A stretch of 64,000 nt of DNA from Arachis hypogaea (taxonomy: Eukaryota; Streptophyta; Magnoliopsida; Fabales; Fabaceae): positions 102,651,363-102,715,362 of the forward strand of contig NC_092046.1 of assembly GCF_003086295.3 (NCBI RefSeq), given 5' to 3'. The notes beneath the pieces were generated by a model. The model saw only the letters and a program-made list of their open reading frames with translations. It was not told the origin of the DNA and did no database searches. Shown in pieces: positions 1-12,262 of the stretch. Position 1 is the first letter of the stretch. The number at the start of each line of letters is the position of its first letter. The position numbers and the translations under genes are program-made.

Positions 1-1079
1 CTTAATACATAAACACCACAGGCATTTGTCTCAGAAGTTCAAACCATTGGTGCCTAGCTTAATTTCTCAATTTTTTTGCTTTTTGGTTGCCCTTTTTCAG
101 TGGCTTTTTCTTCTTCTTCTTCTTTCTTTTTCATGGCCAAAGACATTTATTCATCAAGATCCATAGACAGCATCCTAATTTCCACTAAAAGTGACAATTC
201 TAACTTTATTTCTTAGTGAGCTGACTATTCAATCAAACATGCATACCACCACTTAATCTTATTTGATTTCTTACTAAATGGAATTGAGTTACTTTTGTTC
301 AAACTTTTCTTTTATTTTTTTTGAAACAGAACAAGCATGGCAAGCATACATTTAAGCAAGTGAAGTTTATCCAAACACTTAGACTATCACTTATTTGGAA
401 ATTAAACAAACAGACAAACAAAAACTGCAATGACTCAAACTTAAAGCAGGGGTGCATGCAAACTTCCAATGTCAGCAATTCAAAGTACAAGCAATTAAGT
501 GACAATACAACCTTTTATCATCTTCTTTGTTGTTCATCATCCTTCCTAGCCTTGGTGTTCTCTTTGATGATGATGTATATTCCTTCCATGAGATTGATTG
601 TCTTCCTGCAAAGCTATTAGAAGTTGCTTGTTCCCCAAGCACTTTGAGAATTGGTTAGTATGCATGGATGTTTGTAGGCCTCTGAACTTAGATTGGTGTG
701 TGAACACCAAACTTAGTTCCTTGCCATATGCAGCAATTTGGATCATATGCAGAAAACCTCATGTGCTTTTATTAAGAAAATAACTATGAACTAGAAAAAG
801 AAACTATGAACTAGAAATTAAACTATTGTTTAAGTAGTTTCCCTGATTGGTTGGAGCTAGTGACTAGTCATGCTGAGGTAGAAATGTGCTTTTAATGAAG
901 TTTTTGGTGGAACACCAAACTTAGAATCTCACATTCACCCTTGAATTGTTTTGGTGTGCAACACCAAACTTAGCTCCTTGCAATACAGATAAATCTACTT
1001 AACTCTTTTATTGAAATAACTAGAAAAGAAAAACTACCTTTGGTTGGGTTGCCTCCCAACAAGCGCTTCTTTAACGTCA

Positions 1080-3014
1080 TTAGCTTGACATGCTGTTCCT
1101 GACTTTCTTCCTCTTCCTCCAGTTTGTTAAGAGGAATGACTTCAAGTGGATAAAGGAGCTAGTTAGTGCCCCTTGTTGTGAATGCTTCTTTCCAGCAAGC
1201 TTTCCCTTGTGATTGGCTTGAGTGAACTTGCTTGTTGGCTCAGGAGTTGGATTGTTCTTCGACCTTCTCTTCTTCATGGATATGATCCTTTGTTTCTCGG
1301 TCACAATCCTCATTTTGGTGCTTGTTTCTACTGCCTTCACATCCTTGATCTCAGAACTTGGTTGTTGTTGGACAGTTGGAGTATCCTGTTCATCAAAAGC
1401 TTCCTGAATTTGTGGTTCAATGAACCCTTCCTCTTTGCAACTCTCTGTTTCATTGGAGTGTGATCTCCCTTGATTGACTTTCTCCATTTCTTGTTCTTCT
1501 GATTCCTCCCTTGGGTTTGCCATGGTATCACTAGAAGAATTGTGGGTAGGGATTTGCTTTGATAGATATCCAATTTGTGCTTCTAGCTTTTGAATGGCAG
1601 CACCTTGATTTTGTAAGTTGGATATCAATTCTTCCTTAAAGCCTTTCAAATCGGCCACATCTCTGCCCATAGTTGCAAGCATTCCTTCTATCCTGTTTAA
1701 TTGATCGTGAAATTGTTGGTTCGGATTAGGTTGGGTATGTTGATTATTTTGGCCATGATATGATGGTTGGGGGTAAGTGTTTTGTGTGGCTTGGTATGAT
1801 CTTTGGTTGGAGTTTTGGTATGTGGAATTGTTATGTTGATTGTGGTTGTAAGGTTTGTGGTTTTGTGGTTGGGTTTGTTGGTTTCCCCACCCAAAGTTTG
1901 GGTGGTTTCTCCAGCCTGGGTTGTAAGTGTTGGAATGTGGATCATATGATTGCCTTTGTTGGTTTCCCACATAGTTGGCCTCATCCTAATCACCTCCTTC
2001 AATGCCTACTTCCTCTTGATCTTGTGTGTGTATTGCAGCCACTTGCTTTGCTTCTATTTGCCTGGTAAGCTCTGCTAGTTGCTTGGCAAACACCTTGTTT
2101 TGGGCTAGAATTGTATCAACATGGTTCAGCTCCATGACTCCCTTAGTGTTGTGCCTTTCTGATGCATAGTAGTACTCATTCTCAGCCACTGTCTCGATCA
2201 CTTCAATGGCTTCTTCCACAGTCTTTTTCCTATTCAATGAACCTCCTGATGAATGGTCTACAGCCTTCCTTGATTCATAAGAGAGCCCATCATAGAAGAT
2301 GTGCAGTTGCACCCAATCATGGAACATGTTTGGTGGGCATTTCCTTGTCAAGTCCTTGAATCTCTCCCATGCCTCGTAGAGAGTTTCACCATCTTGTTGT
2401 CTAAAAGTCTGAACCTCAGATCGAAGCCTATTGACTTTTTGTGGAGGGTAGAAACGTGCCAGAAACTTGCTTTCCACCTCATCCCATGTTGTTAGACTCC
2501 CCCTTGGGAATGATTCCAGCCACTTAGCTGCTTTGTCCCTAAGTGAAAATGGGAACAAAAGCAGTTTATAGGCATCTTCCTGGACTCCATTGGACTTCAC
2601 AGTGTCACAAATTCTCAGGAATTTTGTGAGATGTTGGTTTGGGTCTTCATTAGCACTTCCTCCAAAGGAACAATGATTTTCCACAAGTGATATTAGCTGT
2701 GGCTTGAGCTCAAAATTGTTGGCCTGAATGGGTGGTTTCTGGATGCTACTACCACAATTCCCAGAGGTTGGGTTTATGTATGAACTAAGAACCCTCCTCT
2801 CTGGGATGGCATCGTTTCCATCAGCTCTCTCATGGTTGTGGACTTCTCTATCCATGTTGAGATCTAAAGCTTCCTCAAAATTGTCCTCAGATTCTCCTTC
2901 AGATTCCTCTTCTCCCACTACTCTCTTCCCTCTTGCTTCCCTTCTAAGTCTATGAAGGGTCCTCTCTGGCTCGGTATATGGAGGAGTTGATGTCTCTCCT
3001 CTCCTACCTGTCAT
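1080..3014 (-). pseudogene. gag: Element A gag, copy 1, with one in-frame TAG
   Basis: Gag is the structural protein that packages retrotransposon RNA in virus-like particles. I place the start at ATG 3014 (MTGRRGE); the frame opens slightly upstream at 3041. A retrotransposon gag domain lies in the first half, with landmarks NNFELKP, FLRICDTVKSNG, AAKWLESFP, FLARFYPP and LYEAWERFKDLTRKCP. The second half is Q/N-rich and ends in a coiled-coil-like stretch (QLNRIEGMLATMGRDVADLK) and a basic tail. A TAG at 1986-1988 interrupts one continuous frame of about 645 codons; the frame is open on both sides. No zinc knuckle and no pol follow. The family resembles Athila gag. The same stop is in copy 2, so it predates the duplication. 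Confidence 0.85.
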
Positions 3015-3271
3015 ACAAGAACACAGCTCAAACACAAACAAGTGAAATACTCTTGGTTAATGGAAGAGTATGGTTAGCTCAATTGAGGAATTAATTCAAA
3101 CAGTTAGTGAGTCAGTGAGTTAGTTGCATGAATTTAAAGGCATAAAGAAGGAAAGCATGTAACCAAGTGCAGAAATTAAAATTCAACAAGTATCTTGAAC
3201 AGAATTAACAAAGCAAGAGAAAATTGCTCAATCTAGTTAGCTTCCAATTTGAGAATTGTCAATCGAAAACC

Positions 3272-3291
3272 AATCCCCGGCAACGGCGCCA
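3272..3291 (-). other. Primer-binding site (tRNA-Asp), element A copy 1
   Basis: The + strand reads CCCCGGCAACGGCGCCA, which is the 3' end of plant tRNA-Asp(GTC) including CCA. On the minus strand it is therefore the minus-strand primer site, six bases from the LTR end at 3298. It fixes the orientation of the element. Confidence 0.92.
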
Positions 3292-4297
3292 TAAACTTGA
3301 TGCGCATAAACTAGTTATGCTATGATTTAGGAAATTGCACGATCGGCAAAATTCCTTCCGGCAAGTGCACCGGTTATCGTCAAGTAAAAACTCACAATAG
3401 AGTGAGGTCGAATCCCACAAGGATTGGTTGATTGAGCAATTCGGATTAGAAGTGTGTTCTAGTTGAGCGGAATCAAGATTTGAGATGAGAATTGCGGAAT
3501 GTAAAATTGGCGGGAAAAGTAAATGACAAGAAAATTAAATGGCGGAATCTTAAATTGCATGAATTAAAGAGCAGAAACTAAATTGCTGAAATTAAAAGGG
3601 AATGGGAGTTGATTGCATGAATTGAGTTGCAGAATGTAAAGAGAAGATGGAAATCAGAAATGGGGAATTCATTGGGTTATAGGAGATATTGAGATCTCCG
3701 AATCAAAACATGTTTATCTCTTCCTCAACCAATGCGTTCATTGAATTTTGCTTGGCAATCTTATATGATTGGATCCCAATCCCTTGGCTCACCAATTCTC
3801 TCTAAAAACAAACAAATTCCCAATCCCTTGGTTTAAATGTTCATAAGAAGAGATGATGCTTGATCACTGATTATACCACACAATTTCATGAACCACAATT
3901 TGGTAGGATTACATGTCACAATATCCATCCAAACCCCAATCCAATTCACTGTGAGAAAGCTTCTCTAGCATGAATCCTCCATTCCTTTCCCAAGGCTCCG
4001 AAGGATTCCAAGTATGGGTAGTTTCTTTCCCAAGACAACTACTCAATGGAATTAGATCGAGAAGCTTTCTAACAAAATTCAAGAGAAAAGATTGAAGAAG
4101 AAGATAAACTATTATTGATTCATTGAATTACAATAGAGCTCCCTAACCCAATGAAAGGGGGTTTAGTGAGTCATAGCTCTGAATTCAATTACAAAGAAAA
4201 TGAAAACTAGCTAAAAGTGAAGTAAAAGTAAAAAGGGTCCCCTCTCAGGGGCTGGATTCCCCTTCAATCCCCCCCTTTCAAATGCAGAAACTAAGGC

Positions 4298-4307
4298 CTT
4301 TAAATAG
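4298..4307 (-). promoter_or_regulatory. TATA-like site in element A LTR
   Basis: The minus strand reads CTATTTAAAGG about 1300 bases into the LTR, a reasonable position for an LTR promoter. An identical copy is at 10434-10443. There is no experimental support; called on sequence and position only. Confidence 0.4.
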
Positions 4308-4877
4308 GCTCCCTAAATTACAAAATGAAAATGAAATTCAAAGCAAATTACAATCAAATGAAAATAAACTATTCTAGATGATTCTTGTGGCCTTGATTTG
4401 GTGTTGTTGATGGGCCTTGCTTGCTTGAAGGGCTGAGTGACATAATTGATCCAAAAAGGATAATGATCCATTAAACTACACTCAAATGTTGCACCCCCTT
4501 TCTTGAGTCGTCACTTTGTTCTCTTGTCAATCTTGCCAATTTGATGCCAAATATAGACTATTATACCTCGTTGGAAAGCTATGGATGTCAGCTTTCTAAC
4601 GCAACTGGAAGCACCTCAATTGGATCTCTACAACTCGAGTTATACTCCATGGAAGGTGAAGAGGTCAGCTGGCCTGATTGCATGTTGGTACTATGCTCTT
4701 CTATGCACATTACGGGGCTGTTTTCTCCCTCAATTTTTAGTATCCACCATGCATGCCATATATGCTTGGAAAGCTCTAGATGTCTTCTTTCCAATGCATT
4801 TTGAATCACCTCATTTCGAGTTTTGTAGCTCAAGTTATTTATGTTTGAAGAAGGCATGGTCAAGCTGTTCCATATAA

Positions 4878-5293
4878 CACGTTTAAGCTTCAGTTTAAGG
4901 TTAAACTGAAGCTTAAACGTGGAAATGGAAAAGGTAGCCCTGGAGGTCGAACACGTTTAAGCTCCAGTTTGAGGTCAAACTGGAGGTTAAACGTGGAAGC
5001 TTTAGAATGGTAGCCCTGGAGGTGTCGAACACGTTTAACCTCCAGTTTGAGGTCAAACTGGAGGTTAAACGTGGAACTCCTTCCTGAGTGGCATTGTCAT
5101 TCTGGCGTTTAACCTCCAGTTTGAGGTCAAACTGGAGGTTAAACGTGGAATGCTTCTTTGGTGAGACTTTTCATTCTGGCGTTTAACCTCCAGTTTGAGG
5201 TCAAACTGGAGGTTAAACTTCAATTCCAGCATTTCTTAGCCTTCATGATTCTGGCGTTTAAGCTCCAGTTTAGGCTTAAACTGGAACTTAAAC
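4878..5293. repeat. Array of six long hairpins in the A LTR
   Basis: Six inverted repeats follow each other: 4878-4921, 4952-4995, 5030-5073, 5106-5145, 5181-5218 and 5256-5293. Arms are 17-21 bases with a spacer of only about 2 bases. The first, third, fourth and fifth are perfect or nearly so; the second has one arm mismatch and the sixth is imperfect. Most share the core TTTGAGGTCAAA and arms beginning GTTTAACCTCCAG. Spacers between hairpins are unrelated, apart from a repeated GGTAGCCCTGGAGGT. The array is duplicated exactly at 11014-11429. Confidence 0.93.
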
Positions 5294-7215
5294 TCCACAT
5301 GTGATATTCAAGCTTCCTTTATTGATTTTGTTGCTTCCTTGGTTAGCCTCTTCTTCCCTGAAATCATCCAAACAAATGCATCAAAGTCTTGCAAAATTTC
5401 ATGAGAAATCTTCCATTCATAGCATTCAAGAATATAACTAAAAACTCATGGAATTTGCATCAAAATCTTCATGTTGAATGATTTAAGACAAGCATGACTA
5501 TTTGGCCCAAAATGATTACTTAAGGCTCAAGAAAATGCATAAAACAACTAAAAATAAAAGAAAAAGGCTAGTGAAACTAGCCTAAGATGCCTTGGCATCA
5601 CAACACCAAACTTAATCCTTGCTTGTCCCCAAGCAAGTTCTGAATTATTGAGAAGAAAGAATGAAACAGAAAGTAAATTCATTAGCCATATTAGTAAGTA
5701 ATTGACATTGATTAATGGGGTGTTCATGCAGAAAGTTGTTGCAGCATCACTTTATTGTTTCTTAGGTAAGAATGTCACTTTTTATGTTCCCACTAAAACA
5801 CTGCTATGGCCTCTTGTTATTCACATATCCTTGGCAAGTTTCTTTTCTTTGTTTTTCTTTTCCTTTGAGCTTATTTGCTCCTTGTTGCTCAGTGTCATGT
5901 GTTGCACAAGCCTTTGGCATTTTCTTTTTCTTATCAGTGCACTACACATATCCACTACAGGCATTTTAGTTCACATTTCTTCTTGAGACATTGGTGCCCA
6001 GCACCTCTTTGTGTGACTAAATGTTTTGTATTTAGGTTGCTCTTGATAATGGACTTTTGGTTGATAATCCCGGGTTAGTTAACTCAAGTTACCAAGTGTT
6101 GAAACACTCCTCAGAACCTATTCATCCAAGCATATCCTTAATACATAAACACCACAGGCATTTGTCTCAGAAGTTCAAACCATTGGTGCCTAGCTTAATT
6201 TCTCAATTTTTTTGCTTTTTGGTTGCCCTTTTTCAGTGGCTTTTTCTTCTTCTTCTTCTTTCTTTTTCATGGCCAAAGACATTTATTCATCAAGATCCAT
6301 AGACAGCATCCTAATTTCCACTAAAAGTGACAATTCTAACTTTATTTCTTAGTGAGCTGACTATTCAATCAAACATGCATACCACCACTTAATCTTATTT
6401 GATTTCTTACTAAATGGAATTGAGTTACTTTTGTTCAAACTTTTCTTTTATTTTTTTTGAAACAGAACAAGCATGGCAAGCATACATTTAAGCAAGTGAA
6501 GTTTATCCAAACACTTAGACTATCACTTATTTGGAAATTAAACAAACAGACAAACAAAAACTGCAATGACTCAAACTTAAAGCAGGGGTGCATGCAAACT
6601 TCCAATGTCAGCAATTCAAAGTACAAGCAATTAAGTGACAATACAACCTTTTATCATCTTCTTTGTTGTTCATCATCCTTCCTAGCCTTGGTGTTCTCTT
6701 TGATGATGATGTATATTCCTTCCATGAGATTGATTGTCTTCCTGCAAAGCTATTAGAAGTTGCTTGTTCCCCAAGCACTTTGAGAATTGGTTAGTATGCA
6801 TGGATGTTTGTAGGCCTCTGAACTTAGATTGGTGTGTGAACACCAAACTTAGTTCCTTGCCATATGCAGCAATTTGGATCATATGCAGAAAACCTCATGT
6901 GCTTTTATTAAGAAAATAACTATGAACTAGAAAAAGAAACTATGAACTAGAAATTAAACTATTGTTTAAGTAGTTTCCCTGATTGGTTGGAGCTAGTGAC
7001 TAGTCATGCTGAGGTAGAAATGTGCTTTTAATGAAGTTTTTGGTGGAACACCAAACTTAGAATCTCACATTCACCCTTGAATTGTTTTGGTGTGCAACAC
7101 CAAACTTAGCTCCTTGCAATACAGATAAATCTACTTAACTCTTTTATTGAAATAACTAGAAAAGAAAAACTACCTTTGGTTGGGTTGCCTCCCAACAAGC
7201 GCTTCTTTAACGTCA

Positions 7216-9150
7216 TTAGCTTGACATGCTGTTCCTGACTTTCTTCCTCTTCCTCCAGTTTGTTAAGAGGAATGACTTCAAGTGGATAAAGGAGCTAGTT
7301 AGTGCCCCTTGTTGTGAATGCTTCTTTCCAGCAAGCTTTCCCTTGTGATTGGCTTGAGTGAACTTGCTTGTTGGCTCAGGAGTTGGATTGTTCTTCGACC
7401 TTCTCTTCTTCATGGATATGATCCTTTGTTTCTCGGTCACAATCCTCATTTTGGTGCTTGTTTCTACTGCCTTCACATCCTTGATCTCAGAACTTGGTTG
7501 TTGTTGGACAGTTGGAGTATCCTGTTCATCAAAAGCTTCCTGAATTTGTGGTTCAATGAACCCTTCCTCTTTGCAACTCTCTGTTTCATTGGAGTGTGAT
7601 CTCCCTTGATTGACTTTCTCCATTTCTTGTTCTTCTGATTCCTCCCTTGGGTTTGCCATGGTATCACTAGAAGAATTGTGGGTAGGGATTTGCTTTGATA
7701 GATATCCAATTTGTGCTTCTAGCTTTTGAATGGCAGCACCTTGATTTTGTAAGTTGGATATCAATTCTTCCTTAAAGCCTTTCAAATCGGCCACATCTCT
7801 GCCCATAGTTGCAAGCATTCCTTCTATCCTGTTTAATTGATCGTGAAATTGTTGGTTCGGATTAGGTTGGGTATGTTGATTATTTTGGCCATGATATGAT
7901 GGTTGGGGGTAAGTGTTTTGTGTGGCTTGGTATGATCTTTGGTTGGAGTTTTGGTATGTGGAATTGTTATGTTGATTGTGGTTGTAAGGTTTGTGGTTTT
8001 GTGGTTGGGTTTGTTGGTTTCCCCACCCAAAGTTTGGGTGGTTTCTCCAGCCTGGGTTGTAAGTGTTGGAATGTGGATCATATGATTGCCTTTGTTGGTT
8101 TCCCACATAGTTGGCCTCATCCTAATCACCTCCTTCAATGCCTACTTCCTCTTGATCTTGTGTGTGTATTGCAGCCACTTGCTTTGCTTCTATTTGCCTG
8201 GTAAGCTCTGCTAGTTGCTTGGCAAACACCTTGTTTTGGGCTAGAATTGTATCAACATGGTTCAGCTCCATGACTCCCTTAGTGTTGTGCCTTTCTGATG
8301 CATAGTAGTACTCATTCTCAGCCACTGTCTCGATCACTTCAATGGCTTCTTCCACAGTCTTTTTCCTATTCAATGAACCTCCTGATGAATGGTCTACAGC
8401 CTTCCTTGATTCATAAGAGAGCCCATCATAGAAGATGTGCAGTTGCACCCAATCATGGAACATGTTTGGTGGGCATTTCCTTGTCAAGTCCTTGAATCTC
8501 TCCCATGCCTCGTAGAGAGTTTCACCATCTTGTTGTCTAAAAGTCTGAACCTCAGATCGAAGCCTATTGACTTTTTGTGGAGGGTAGAAACGTGCCAGAA
8601 ACTTGCTTTCCACCTCATCCCATGTTGTTAGACTCCCCCTTGGGAATGATTCCAGCCACTTAGCTGCTTTGTCCCTAAGTGAAAATGGGAACAAAAGCAG
8701 TTTATAGGCATCTTCCTGGACTCCATTGGACTTCACAGTGTCACAAATTCTCAGGAATTTTGTGAGATGTTGGTTTGGGTCTTCATTAGCACTTCCTCCA
8801 AAGGAACAATGATTTTCCACAAGTGATATTAGCTGTGGCTTGAGCTCAAAATTGTTGGCCTGAATGGGTGGTTTCTGGATGCTACTACCACAATTCCCAG
8901 AGGTTGGGTTTATGTATGAACTAAGAACCCTCCTCTCTGGGATGGCATCGTTTCCATCAGCTCTCTCATGGTTGTGGACTTCTCTATCCATGTTGAGATC
9001 TAAAGCTTCCTCAAAATTGTCCTCAGATTCTCCTTCAGATTCCTCTTCTCCCACTACTCTCTTCCCTCTTGCTTCCCTTCTAAGTCTATGAAGGGTCCTC
9101 TCTGGCTCGGTATATGGAGGAGTTGATGTCTCTCCTCTCCTACCTGTCAT
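7216..9150 (-). pseudogene. gag: Element A gag, copy 2, with the same in-frame TAG
   Basis: Both translated halves are identical to those of copy 1. The TAG lies at 8122-8124, between ...EGGD and DEANYVGNQQ. Upstream of the stop is the gag domain, so a truncated but domain-complete protein of about 340 residues could still be made; the Q/N-rich half needs readthrough. The codon context (GAT TAG GAT) does not match the known CAA-UUA readthrough signal, so I read it as a mutation, most simply CAG to TAG. Identity to copy 1 means the copies separated very recently. Confidence 0.85.
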
Positions 9151-9407
9151 ACAAGAACACAGCTCAAACACAAACAAGTGAAATACTCTTGGTTAATGGA
9201 AGAGTATGGTTAGCTCAATTGAGGAATTAATTCAAACAGTTAGTGAGTCAGTGAGTTAGTTGCATGAATTTAAAGGCATAAAGAAGGAAAGCATGTAACC
9301 AAGTGCAGAAATTAAAATTCAACAAGTATCTTGAACAGAATTAACAAAGCAAGAGAAAATTGCTCAATCTAGTTAGCTTCCAATTTGAGAATTGTCAATC
9401 GAAAACC

Positions 9408-9427
9408 AATCCCCGGCAACGGCGCCA
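9408..9427 (-). other. Primer-binding site (tRNA-Asp), element A copy 2
   Basis: Same CCCCGGCAACGGCGCCA as at 3272-3291, six bases from the LTR that begins at 9434. In minus orientation this is the primer site of the complete internal region. Confidence 0.92.
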
Positions 9428-9433
9428 TAAACT

Positions 9434-11736
9434 TGATGCGCATAAACTAGTTATGCTATGATTTAGGAAATTGCACGATCGGCAAAATTCCTTCCGGCAA
9501 GTGCACCGGTTATCGTCAAGTAAAAACTCACAATAGAGTGAGGTCGAATCCCACAAGGATTGGTTGATTGAGCAATTCGGATTAGAAGTGTGTTCTAGTT
9601 GAGCGGAATCAAGATTTGAGATGAGAATTGCGGAATGTAAAATTGGCGGGAAAAGTAAATGACAAGAAAATTAAATGGCGGAATCTTAAATTGCATGAAT
9701 TAAAGAGCAGAAACTAAATTGCTGAAATTAAAAGGGAATGGGAGTTGATTGCATGAATTGAGTTGCAGAATGTAAAGAGAAGATGGAAATCAGAAATGGG
9801 GAATTCATTGGGTTATAGGAGATATTGAGATCTCCGAATCAAAACATGTTTATCTCTTCCTCAACCAATGCGTTCATTGAATTTTGCTTGGCAATCTTAT
9901 ATGATTGGATCCCAATCCCTTGGCTCACCAATTCTCTCTAAAAACAAACAAATTCCCAATCCCTTGGTTTAAATGTTCATAAGAAGAGATGATGCTTGAT
10001 CACTGATTATACCACACAATTTCATGAACCACAATTTGGTAGGATTACATGTCACAATATCCATCCAAACCCCAATCCAATTCACTGTGAGAAAGCTTCT
10101 CTAGCATGAATCCTCCATTCCTTTCCCAAGGCTCCGAAGGATTCCAAGTATGGGTAGTTTCTTTCCCAAGACAACTACTCAATGGAATTAGATCGAGAAG
10201 CTTTCTAACAAAATTCAAGAGAAAAGATTGAAGAAGAAGATAAACTATTATTGATTCATTGAATTACAATAGAGCTCCCTAACCCAATGAAAGGGGGTTT
10301 AGTGAGTCATAGCTCTGAATTCAATTACAAAGAAAATGAAAACTAGCTAAAAGTGAAGTAAAAGTAAAAAGGGTCCCCTCTCAGGGGTTGGATTCCCCTT
10401 CAATCCCCCCCTTTCAAATGCAGAAACTAAGGCCTTTAAATAGGCTCCCTAAATTACAAAATGAAAATGAAATTCAAAGCAAATTACAATCAAATGAAAA
10501 TAAACTATTCTAGATGATTCTTGTGGCCTTGATTTGGTGTTGTTGATGGGCCTTGCTTGCTTGAAGGGCTGAGTGACATAATTGATCCAAAAAGGATAAT
10601 GATCCATTAAACTACACTCAAATGTTGCACCCCCTTTCTTGAGTCGTCACTTTGTTCTCTTGTCAATCTTGCCAATTTGATGCCAAATATAGACTATTAT
10701 ACCTCGTTGGAAAGCTATGGATGTCAGCTTTCTAACGCAACTGGAAGCACCTCAATTGGATCTCTACAACTCGAGTTATACTCCATGGAAGGTGAAGAGG
10801 TCAGCTGGCCTGATTGCATGTTGGTACTATGCTCTTCTATGCACATTACGGGGCTGTTTTCTCCCTCAATTTTTAGTATCCACCATGCATGCCATATATG
10901 CTTGGAAAGCTCTAGATGTCTTCTTTCCAATGCATTTTGAATCACCTCATTTGGAGTTTTGTAGCTCAAGTTATTTATGTTTGAAGAAGGCATGGTCAAG
11001 CTGTTCCATATAACACGTTTAAGCTTCAGTTTAAGGTTAAACTGAAGCTTAAACGTGGAAATGGAAAAGGTAGCCCTGGAGGTCGAACACGTTTAAGCTC
11101 CAGTTTGAGGTCAAACTGGAGGTTAAACGTGGAAGCTTTAGAATGGTAGCCCTGGAGGTGTCGAACACGTTTAACCTCCAGTTTGAGGTCAAACTGGAGG
11201 TTAAACGTGGAACTCCTTCCTGAGTGGCATTGTCATTCTGGCGTTTAACCTCCAGTTTGAGGTCAAACTGGAGGTTAAACGTGGAATGCTTCTTTGGTGA
11301 GACTTTTCATTCTGGCGTTTAACCTCCAGTTTGAGGTCAAACTGGAGGTTAAACTTCAATTCCAGCATTTCTTAGCCTTCATGATTCTGGCGTTTAAGCT
11401 CCAGTTTAGGCTTAAACTGGAACTTAAACTCCACATGTGATATTCAAGCTTCCTTTATTGATTTTGTTGCTTCCTTGGTTAGCCTCTTCTTCCCTGAAAT
11501 CATCCAAACAAATGCATCAAAGTCTTGCAAAATTTCATGAGAAATCTTCCATTCATAGCATTCAAGAATATAACTAAAAACTCATGGAATTTGCATCAAA
11601 ATCTTCATGTTGAATGATTTAAGACAAGCATGACTATTTGGCCCAAAATGATTACTTAAGGCTCAAGAAAATGCATAAAACAACTAAAAATAAAAGAAAA
11701 AGGCTAGTGAAACTAGCCTAAGATGCCTTGGCATCA
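9434..11736 (-). repeat. Element A LTR, right copy (2303 bp)
   Basis: Same length and ends as the LTR at 3298-5600, with two substitutions seen. For the complete internal region it is the 5' LTR. Its right end GCATCA at 11736 joins unrelated element B sequence, so this is the true right border of the A array. At a conventional plant rate, two differences in 2303 bp place the last LTR homogenisation or insertion within the last hundred thousand years or so (inference). Confidence 0.92.
11014..11429. repeat. Array of six long hairpins, second copy
   Basis: Identical to the array at 4878-5293. Hairpins begin at 11014, 11088, 11166, 11242, 11317 and 11392. In LTR orientation (minus) the array lies upstream of the TATA-like site near 10434. 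Confidence 0.93.
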
Positions 11737-12262
11737 ATTGTCTAAAGTTAGGTGAAAAGTTTAAGTTAATTAAGGATTCAGATTTTAGTCCACTTGACCA
11801 AATACAATCCTACCTTGACCCTAACCCCATTACAACCCTTAAAAGACCTCTTGATTTGTGTATTTGTGCATTAAATTTATGTTGATTGTTAGATGAAGAG
11901 CAAGCCTTAAAAAGCAAGGTTAGTAGAGAATTGAGAGAATCGAACCTTAAACACTTGAGTGATTAGAGTGTATACACTACCAGTGAGGGTTCGATGCTCG
12001 ATTCTTTGTTCCTGGCTTTCATGAGCTATTTTCTTCTGCAAGTCTATTTGTACTTCATTTTTATGATTTGAATTAGTGAAATGGAGTTCATGTATGTTCT
12101 TAAAAGATTTGTTTACTTTTAACAAAGTAGGTAGAAACATTCTGTATATAGTTGCATTCATACAGATAGGTTGCATTTCATGCGTTCTACCATTCCTCTT
12201 CATCTTTATAGCTTCTCTTGAGTTTAGCATGAGGACATGCTAGTGTTTAAGTGTGGGGAGGT
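11737..12262 (+). mobile_element. Element B: 3' end of internal region with polypurine tract
   Basis: Non-coding 3' region of a + strand element, cut on the left by the A array. It carries a block shared with elements C, D, F-type and G relatives: GAGTGATTAGAGTGTATACA followed by CCAGTGAGGGTTCGA (about 11961-11997). It also carries TAGCATGAGGACATGCTA (12226-12243), itself an inverted repeat, and the polypurine tract TTTAAGTGTGGGGAGG (12246-12261) directly before the LTR. No gene is seen here. Confidence 0.8.

Larger units (their letters stand above)
1..3297 (-). mobile_element. Element A internal region, copy 1 (cut by window edge)
   Basis: It equals 6137-9433; the first 536 bases next to the neighbouring LTR are missing because the window starts here. 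Gag occupies 1080-3014. Positions 1-1079 lie 3' of gag in element orientation and hold no ORF I believe. They contain three copies of AACACCAAACTTAG (703-716, 911-924, 960-973), the complement of the element's polypurine-like tract. They also contain the block GGTTGCCTCCCAACAAGCGC (1049-1068), which recurs after gag in element F. Positions 3042-3271 are the untranslated leader between primer site and gag. Confidence 0.85.
3298..5600 (-). repeat. Element A LTR, left copy (2303 bp)
   Basis: Bounded by TGATGC and GCATCA, a 6-bp inverted terminal repeat. The primer site lies beside its left end and an AAGTTTGGTGTTG tract (minus strand) beside its right end. By eye it differs from the LTR at 9434-11736 at only two positions (4252 C versus 10388 T; 4817 C versus 10953 G). 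It holds the hairpin array at 4878-5293, two copies of a GGAAAG...CTTTCC block (4569-4601, 4764-4797) and a TATA-like site near 4298. ORFs within it (for example 4541-4877) are not coding. Confidence 0.93.
5601..9433 (-). mobile_element. Element A internal region, copy 2 (complete, 3833 bp)
   Basis: This is the only complete internal region of A in the window. In element order: primer site 9408-9427, leader, gag 9150-7216, then about 1.6 kb of non-coding sequence to the next LTR. That tail (5601-7215) starts at 5601 with CAACACCAAACTTAA, the complement of a candidate polypurine tract, and repeats the motif at 6839-6852, 7047-7060 and 7096-7109. No pol-type ORF exists on either strand. Small ORFs in 5702-6302 are T-rich and not credible. 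Confidence 0.9.
1..11736 (-). mobile_element. Element A: head-to-tail array of a gag-only Athila-like LTR retrotransposon
   Basis: Two units repeat with a constant offset of 6136 bases: positions 1-5600 match 6137-11736 with no indel that I can find. The order on the + strand is internal (1-3297), LTR (3298-5600), internal (5601-9433), LTR (9434-11736), so two internal regions share a chain of LTRs. The orientation is minus: gag, the tRNA-Asp primer site and the LTR ends (TGATGC...GCATCA on the + strand) all agree. No protease, reverse transcriptase or integrase is present, so it is non-autonomous. The left end lies outside the window. The right end at 11736 abuts element B sequence (ATTGT...). 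No TSD can be tested without the left end. Confidence 0.9.

Noticed and set aside
321..2955. Several + strand ORFs across the A internal region (also at +6136)
   Set aside because: They lie opposite gag or in AT-rich tail, have biased composition (W/F/C/L) and no recognisable domain; duplication of the unit explains why they occur twice.
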